Assembly (NCBI RefSeq): GCF_933775445.1
Contig: NC_065875.1
Span: 5,655,001 to 5,719,000 of the forward strand
Source: Argentina anserina
Lineage: Eukaryota; Streptophyta; Magnoliopsida; Rosales; Rosaceae
DNA: 64,000 nucleotides
Direction: 5' to 3'
In this document: piece after piece, positions 57,506 through 64,000 of the stretch
Layout: the number at the start of each line of letters is the position of its first letter
Position numbering within the stretch: position 1 is the stretch's first letter
Notes under the pieces: model-generated
Told to the model about the DNA's origin: nothing
What the model saw: the letters and a program-made list of their open reading frames with translations, nothing else
Databases searched by the model: none
Made by a program: the position numbers and the translations under genes

Positions 57506-59154
57506 AAATAACCCAAACTTAAACTTTGCTTGTCCTCAAGCAAAAACTAACAAATTAAAAACCAAAAGGCACTAAAACAATGACGACACCTAATCCTTCC
57601 AATTGTACTCAGGGAAGCAATATGACATTGAAACTCAGGTTCTGAGAACGTAGATCAAAAGCTAATCAACTCATATGAGAACCAAGCTTAGAGTGTGTGT
57701 GTGTGTGTGTGCGTGAATACAGCCCAGGACCAATGCAATACACCAAGATCAAAATAGTGCACAATTAGAATCAAATTCAACTTCTCACAAGACATACTCT
57801 CTGTTTTTAACTCAATTTGAGGTGGTATTCAATATTAACACTCAATTCTCATTAAAACAGTTCTTACCATAGGCTTGCATGTCCACCAATTCTCCACAAG
57901 TAAAACACGCACATCAAAGGATCAAGAGGCTTTCAACATGGTTATAATGGGGCTAAGGAGTTGAAGTTTCATGAGAAGGAAGGAAAGACATGAATAAAAT
58001 TCCCAGGAACTAGTAGAGCATGTTAGTAACAATAGGGCAGATTACATCATTTTGGCCCTCAATTTCACCTTTAGCAATAAATACTCTTCTAATCACTTTG
58101 GAACTTATTCCTAACATTACAGACAACTTCCTTTACTCACACAATCTCCAAATATCAATGCTTTCATTTTTCTGTCATTTTTCTCTTTCTCTCTTTTTTT
58201 TTCATTGACATATCAAGAGTACAACCACAAAATTCCCTCAACATTTAACTTCTCCATCAAAAACACACTTCATAGGAAAATCACCTCAACAACGTATTAT
58301 GCGTGGTATAAGCTCCACTAGTTCCTTGGAAATAGGGAAGATACGTGTTTAAGGCTAAAATTGTTGAATCAGTGTGGTGAATGAAGAAATAGGAATTAGG
58401 CACAAAGGGCTGTCTAGGGGTCACATTCATAGGACAAAAACCATTTAGCTTTGGTGGTACAATCATATGCCTCAATAGATCCTTATAGATGCATGCAAAC
58501 TTCGCCTCAAACGGTTTAATGCAAGTTCTAGAAGAACATATTATCATAAGATGCACACATGAAGGAATTTGAACTGATATGCAAGAGGAATCAATTCATT
58601 CAATAGGCTCAAAAACTAACTAATAGGATCACTGTGAGTCTCCTTCGATTATTCTCATGCTTCTCTCTCAAATAATGCATCACACAAATCAAGGGCTATT
58701 ATGCATAAGATTCTAAGCATGTAACCCATATAAAATGATTAATCCCTGATCATGTTTAGACCTAAGGCAATGTCTAATCTCATTCACACATCACTCACAA
58801 TTAGGTCCATGAATCATCATTATACTGGAAGGAACCTAGACAAAACAAATAACAAACTCTTTTTTTTAAACTGAAATTATAAAAATAAAATAAAACTACT
58901 AACCTAACACAAAGCCTTCTACCCCAAACTTGAATGAAACATTGTCCTCAATGTATAGAACTACAGAGCATGTTGGCAACAATGGATGGAGTACAATACA
59001 AAACACACTAGGACTAAGAAACATCATATTAGGGAAGAAAAACTCACAGAGCCTCAATGTCGAAATCAAGGACTTACCTTCTTCTTTCAAGCACTTGGGT
59101 TGCCTCCCAAGCAGCGCTAAGTTTACCGTCTCCAGCTAGACGTAAGTCACCAAG
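57506..59154 (-). other. Noncoding stretch between Athila integrase and 3' LTR
   Basis: About 1.65 kb with no envelope-like open frame. It begins (element orientation) just after the pol stop with the GCTGCTTGGGAGGCAACC phrase and ends with GAGGACAAGCAAAG and a weak purine-rich stretch before the LTR. A GT microsatellite is at 57693-57712. Confidence 0.55.
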
Positions 59155-62100
59155 TTACTCAAGAGGTGGAGGTGGAGTAGCAAGGTTCATTCCCTCTCTT
59201 TGAATGTTATAGGCCTCATAGTATGGTTTGAGTCTATGACCATTCACTTTGAACACCTCTCCTATTTTTTTTTATTTTGAATTTCAACTGCACCATGTGG
59301 GAAAACATTAGTAACAAGAAAAGGGCCATACCAACGAGAACGAAGCTTACCAGGAAAGAGACGTAGACGCGAGTTATACAACAAAACGTTTTGACCAACT
59401 TCGAACGATTTCCTTTGAATTGACTTATCATGGAAAGCCTTGGTCTTCTCTTTATAAATCCGTGAGCTCTCATAAGCATCACACCACAACTCGTCTAACT
59501 CATTCAATTGGAGCCGCCTTGCATCTCCAGCTTCAAGTCGTAATTGAACTTCTTAACTGCCCAGTATGCTCTATGCTCAAGTTCAACCGGAAGATGACAT
59601 GCCTTCCCATAAACCAAACGGAATGGTGACATTCCAATTGGAGTTTTATAAGCAGTCCTATAAGCCCACAAAGCATCATCAAGGCGCACGCTCCAATCTT
59701 TTCGTGTAGGACTCACGGTTTTCTCCAATATCCATTTAATCTCCCTGTTACTGATCTCAACTTGGCCATTTGTCTGAGGATGATAGGGTGTAGAGACTCT
59801 ATGAGTGACACCATACCGCTTCAAAAGTGCTGCAAAGGATTTGTTGCAAAAATGTGTGCCATTATCACTGATTATTGCTCTTGGAGTTCCAAACCTAGCA
59901 AGTATATTAGCCTTCACAAAACTCACAACAACTTTGGCATCATTAGTACGAGTTGGAATTGCTTCCACCCATTTGGACACATAATCAACATCAAGCAATA
60001 TGTAGCAAAATCCAAATGAAACAGGAAATGGTCCCATGAAGTCAATCCCCCAAATATCAAATATTTCCACAACATGTATAGGAGTCAATGGCATTTGGTT
60101 CCTAGAACTGATATTTCCCATCCTTTGGAATTTATCAAAAGTAGCACAAAATGTATATGCATTCTTAAATAAACTTGGCCAATAAAAACCAGATTCAAGA
60201 ACTTTAAGAGCAGTTTTTTCTTAGCACCAAAATGTCCCCCACATGCAGAAGAATGGCAAAAGGTAAGAATAGAATTAAATTCAGATTCAGGAACGCACCT
60301 TCTTATGAGTTGATCTGGACAATGTTTCCACAAATATGGATCATCCCAAACATAGTACTTACTATTCTTAACAAGTTTGTCCTTCTCAGAACGAGTGAAG
60401 TGACTTGGGATCTGGTTGGATGCTTTGAAATTGATGATATCAGCGTACCAAGGATCTGCAACATGTACAGCAAAGAGCTGCTCATCTGGAAAAGAATCAT
60501 GTAAAGGGAGGGTATCTTCCTCATTATTTGAACCTTCAACCAATCTGCTCAAGTGATCCGCTACCACATTTTGACTTCCCTTCTTGTCTCGGATTTCCAA
60601 ATCAAACTCTTGAAGTAAGAGTATCCATCGTATAAGGCGAGGCTTAGCGTCCTTCTTTGTAATTAAGTACCCGAGAGCAGCATGATCAGAAAAGACAATT
60701 ACTTTAGTTCCAATAAGATATGCTCTAAACTTTTCTAAAGCAAAAACAACAGCAAGTAGCTCCTTTTCTGTGGTTGAGTAATTCAACTGAGCATCATTCA
60801 ATGTTCTTGACGCATAGTAAACTGCATGTGGAATTTTATTTTTTCGTTGACCGAGAACAGCCCCAACTGCATAGTCTGATGCATCGCACATTAACTCAAA
60901 TGGTAAAGACCAATCTGGTGGCATCATGATTGGTGCACTGGTCAATAGCTTCTTGAGCTTCTCAAATGCCTCCACACACTCTTTTGTAAATTCAAATGGA
61001 ACATCCTTTGCAAGAAGGTTTGACAATGGCCGTGCGATTAAGGAAAAGTCCTTTATAAATCGCCTATAAAATCCGACATGCCCCAAAAATGATTTGACTT
61101 CCTTGAAACTCCTTGGAGGTTGTAGGTTTAGAATGACATCCACTTTTGCCTTGTCAACTTCAATGCCTCTACTCGAAATCACATGACCCAAAACAATTCC
61201 TTGTCGAACCATAAAGTGGCACTTCTCCCAATTGAGCACCAAATTGCTTTCCTGACACCTTTGCAACACTAGAGAGAGATTGTGAAGTCATATATCAAAA
61301 GAATCACCAAAAACAGAAAAATCATCCATAAATACCTCAATTTTCTCTGCTATCATGTCAGAAAAAATGGACATCATACATCTTTGGAAGGTGGCCGGTG
61401 TATTGCACAAACCAAAAGGCATTCTTCTGTAGGCAAATGTACAGAATGGGCAAGTGAATGTTGTTTTTTGTTGATCATCTGGGTCTATGGCAATTTGATT
61501 GTAACCTGAGTAACCATCCAAGAAGCAATAATGACTATGACCATCAAGACGCTCGAGCATTTGGTCAATGAAAAAAGGCAGGGGGAAGTGATCTTTTCTT
61601 GTAGCACTATTGAGCTTCCGGTAGTCGATACAAACTCTCCATCCATTTTGAATTCGCTGCGGAACCAATTCATCATTCTCATTCTTCACAACTGTAATAC
61701 CAGATTTTTTTGGAACTACTTGGACTGGACTCACCCACTTGCTATCAGATATAGGATATATAATTCCTACATCTAACAGTTTAAGAACCTCCTTTTTGAC
61801 AACTTCTTTCATCACTGGATTAAGCCTCCGTTGTGGTTCCCTTGTAGGCCTTGAATCAATCTCAAGATGAATCTTGTGCATGCATTTTGCTGGACTGATC
61901 CCTTTGATATCTGCAATTGTCCACCCTATTGCTTCTTTGTACTCTCGTAACACTCGGACAAGCTTCTCTTCCTCAGTTTTACTCAAGCTAGCAGCTATAA
62001 TTACTGGAAGAGTTTCTCCTTCTCCAAAATAAGTGTACTTCAAGTGCTCTGGAAGTGGCTTAAGCTCAACCTGTGGTGCTTTAATAGTAGATGGAACAAG

Positions 62101-64000
62101 TGCATTATCATGTAAAGGAAGAGACTCAATTTTAGGAACAATACCAACACATGGCTTCGTAGCCTCAAGAAAAGCCAAAGCTTCTCGCAAATCCTCATCT
62201 GTATCTTCAATGGTGCTCATGGTTCTAGAGTTATGAACTAGAGCTCTCTCTAATGGTGTTTCTCCCTGTGATGTATCATATGTATCCTGCACAATTTGAT
62301 CAAGTGTATCAATTGAGAAACAAGCTCCATTATCATCATTAGGATATTTAAGTGCATCAAAAACTTTGAATTCAACAGTTTCTTGATCAATGGACATGGT
62401 AAGGGTGCCCTCAAACACATCAATTTTGGTCCTTGCTGTTCTCATGAATGGTCGGCCCAATATCAAAGGTAACTCTTTCCCATGAATGGGTACATCCTCC
62501 ATTTCAAGCACAAGAAAATTTGCCAGAAAGATTAAATCGTTAACCTTTAGCAAAACATCCTCCAATAAACCTTTCGGATACTTGATTGACCGATCTGCTA
62601 ATTGAATGCTCACTGAGGTTTCCTTAAGCTCACCTAAATTCAATGATTCAAAAACAGTATATGGCATTAAATTGATGGACGCACCCAAATCAAGTAAAGC
62701 ACGTTCAAACTTATGATTTCCAATAAGACAAGGTATAGTGAAACTCCCTGGATCCTTAAGCTTAGGAGGCATTTTTCTTTGCAAAACCGCCGACACTTCC
62801 TCACTCAATGCTACTGTTTCATTCTCCTTGAATTTTCTCTTATTAGTGCAGAGATCCTTAAGAAATTTAGCATAGCTGGGCACTTGCTTGATCGCATCAA
62901 GAAGAGGGATATTAACTTGGACTTTCCTAAATGTTTCCAATATGTCCCTTGAAATCTGCTCCTTCTTTGATTCCTTAAACCTGCGAGGAAAAGGAATTTG
63001 AGATGAAACTGAATTTGATAAATTAGAATTAGAGCTTACCACTTGAGTAGGAGATTGTGTCACAGCCTTGTCTACATATGTTGTATTTTTAGGACCTATG
63101 ACATTAGATATAGGGGCTGGTTCCAAATCCATTCTCTCCTCAACTACTTTTTCTTTCATTTCAACCTCTTTACCACTTCTCAAAGTAATGGCTTGAACCT
63201 GTTCATGAGTAGAAGAGGAAGAAGAATTAGTAGGATTGGAAATAACTTGACTAGGAAGCTTACTAGGCTCCCTTTGACTCAAGTGAGTAGCCAATTTCCC
63301 CATTTGACGTTCCAAGTTAGCTATGGCTTGATCCGTCTTTTGAAAACGCTGATCGGTCATTTGGATGAAGTTGTTTGTGCTTTGAGAAGTTTGAGTCAAT
63401 GTGGTCAGCGCATCTCTTATCTCCTTCATCTCAAAATTGGGTGTAGGTGCTTTATAAAGTTGGACAAGTCCAGATTGTCTTCGGTTTAATGCAAGCTGCT
63501 GATTTTGGGGTTGTTGATGAACTTGAGTTGGGGGCTCTTGAACTGTATATGGTGGAGCTGCATTTTGCACATTCTGGTTATTGCTCCATCTAAAATTCGG
63601 ATGATTCCTCCACCCAGGATTATAGGTATTGGAAAAAGGGTCATTCTTAGGCCTCTGATTTTGATAAGAGTTCACCATATTTGCCTGAACTGTATCGTCA
63701 CCATATGCAAGAGGACAACATTCTGGTGTGTGGCCTGGATTGGTGCATATTGAGCATAGCTGTGCTTGAGGAACAAGTTGTTGCACAAGAGAAGTCAGTG
63801 CATTAAGTTGTGTATGAATATCAGAACCTCAAAAGCTTGTTTGGGTGGTGGTGATCTTCGATAATTGAATTGCTGAGAGTTGGCTGCAATGCCATCATAC
63901 ATAGCTCTAGCTTCAGTTGCATTTTTCCTCATTAATCCTCCTTGTCAGGCTGTAGCATCAACAAGCATTCTTTCTGATGAAAGCAATCCCTCATAAAAAT
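59155..64000 (-). pseudogene. Athila gag-pol, broken by stops and frameshifts
   Basis: Domains on the minus strand in order: gag end with zinc knuckle CSICTNPGHTPECC (about 63750), protease ALLDLGASINLMP (about 62690), RT with RVCIDYRKLNSATR and the catalytic FMDDFSVFG (about 61320), RNase H with [14 protein letters not shown] and [17 protein letters not shown], then integrase with [29 protein letters not shown] and HPQTNGQ. Breaks seen: TGA at 63957-63955 in gag, a shift near 63825, TGA at 61290-61288 just after the RT catalytic motif, a shift in an A run near 60215, a shift near 59530, and a shift in an A run near 59268. The longest open block is 63786-61288, and its first Met is not the true gag start, which lies off the window. 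This copy cannot be autonomous as read. Confidence 0.85.

Larger units (their letters stand above)
49214..64000 (-). mobile_element. Athila-lineage Ty3/gypsy element, runs off the right edge
   Basis: Read on the minus strand: gag (from beyond 64000), protease, RT, RNase H, integrase (to about 59155), a 1.65-kb noncoding stretch, then the 3' LTR (57505-49214) with a nested copia element. The order and the integrase/LTR-side phrases (GGACAAGCAAAGTTTAAG before the LTR, CGCTGCTTGGGAGGCAACC after the integrase) are typical of Athila/Tat elements. The 5' LTR lies outside the window. Confidence 0.85.

Overview
This is a stretch of plant nuclear DNA. The genes have many short introns with GT/AG borders, an ankyrin/PGG membrane protein and a plant-type DNA ligase IV are present, and most of the space between genes is LTR retrotransposons and MITEs. 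The genes fit a core eudicot. I cannot fix the genus or family from the sequence alone.

Four host genes can be supported. (1) 599-3491 (+): an ankyrin-repeat protein with a C-terminal PGG membrane domain (ITN1/ACD6-like), six exons, two of them a tandem exon duplication. (2) 5627-4136 (-): type I mannose-6-phosphate isomerase in three exons, carrying one extra base in exon 2 that breaks the frame. (3) 30256-33730 (+): a two-exon PRCC-family protein with a 2.4-kb intron. (4) 48295-37699 (-): a complete DNA ligase IV gene that I resolve into 27 exons encoding 1212 residues, including a 7-nt microexon at 45354-45348 that is needed to keep the reading frame. These genes act in unrelated processes (membrane signalling, mannose/ascorbate metabolism, RNA-related nuclear function, end-joining DNA repair) and nothing suggests they work together.

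The rest is transposon-rich. 7225-8034 is a nested fold-back repeat. 9947-13340 is a diverged solo LTR with a clean 5-bp target duplication. 13547-24441 is a Ty3/gypsy (Tekay/Del-like) element with near-identical long LTRs but a badly decayed coding region; its 3' LTR contains a nested 1970-bp solo LTR, also with a 5-bp target duplication. Both LTRs of this element carry a tandem array of 33-bp units, each an inverted repeat whose two arms co-vary. 25523-25926 is a long-armed fold-back MITE. 27410-29006 is a probable solo LTR. 29185-29940 is a TIR element. 34200-36180 is a GGGCC-rich repeat split by three tandem fold-back units. 48750-49105 is a hAT-type MITE with an 8-bp target duplication.

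From 49214 to beyond the right edge lies an Athila-lineage Ty3/gypsy element on the minus strand. Its 3' LTR (49214-57505) is interrupted by a Ty1/copia element (49570-56096, minus), and its gag-pol (59155-64000) carries several nonsense and frameshift lesions.

I found no tRNA or rRNA gene, no CRISPR array and no gene cluster that looks like a new system. The strongest unusual observations are the LIG4 microexon, the co-varying hairpin array in the LTRs, the duplicated phase-matched ankyrin exons, the PMI frameshift, the contrast between fresh LTRs and a decayed interior, and an unidentified splice-flanked 64-codon open segment at 8160-8351 (-).
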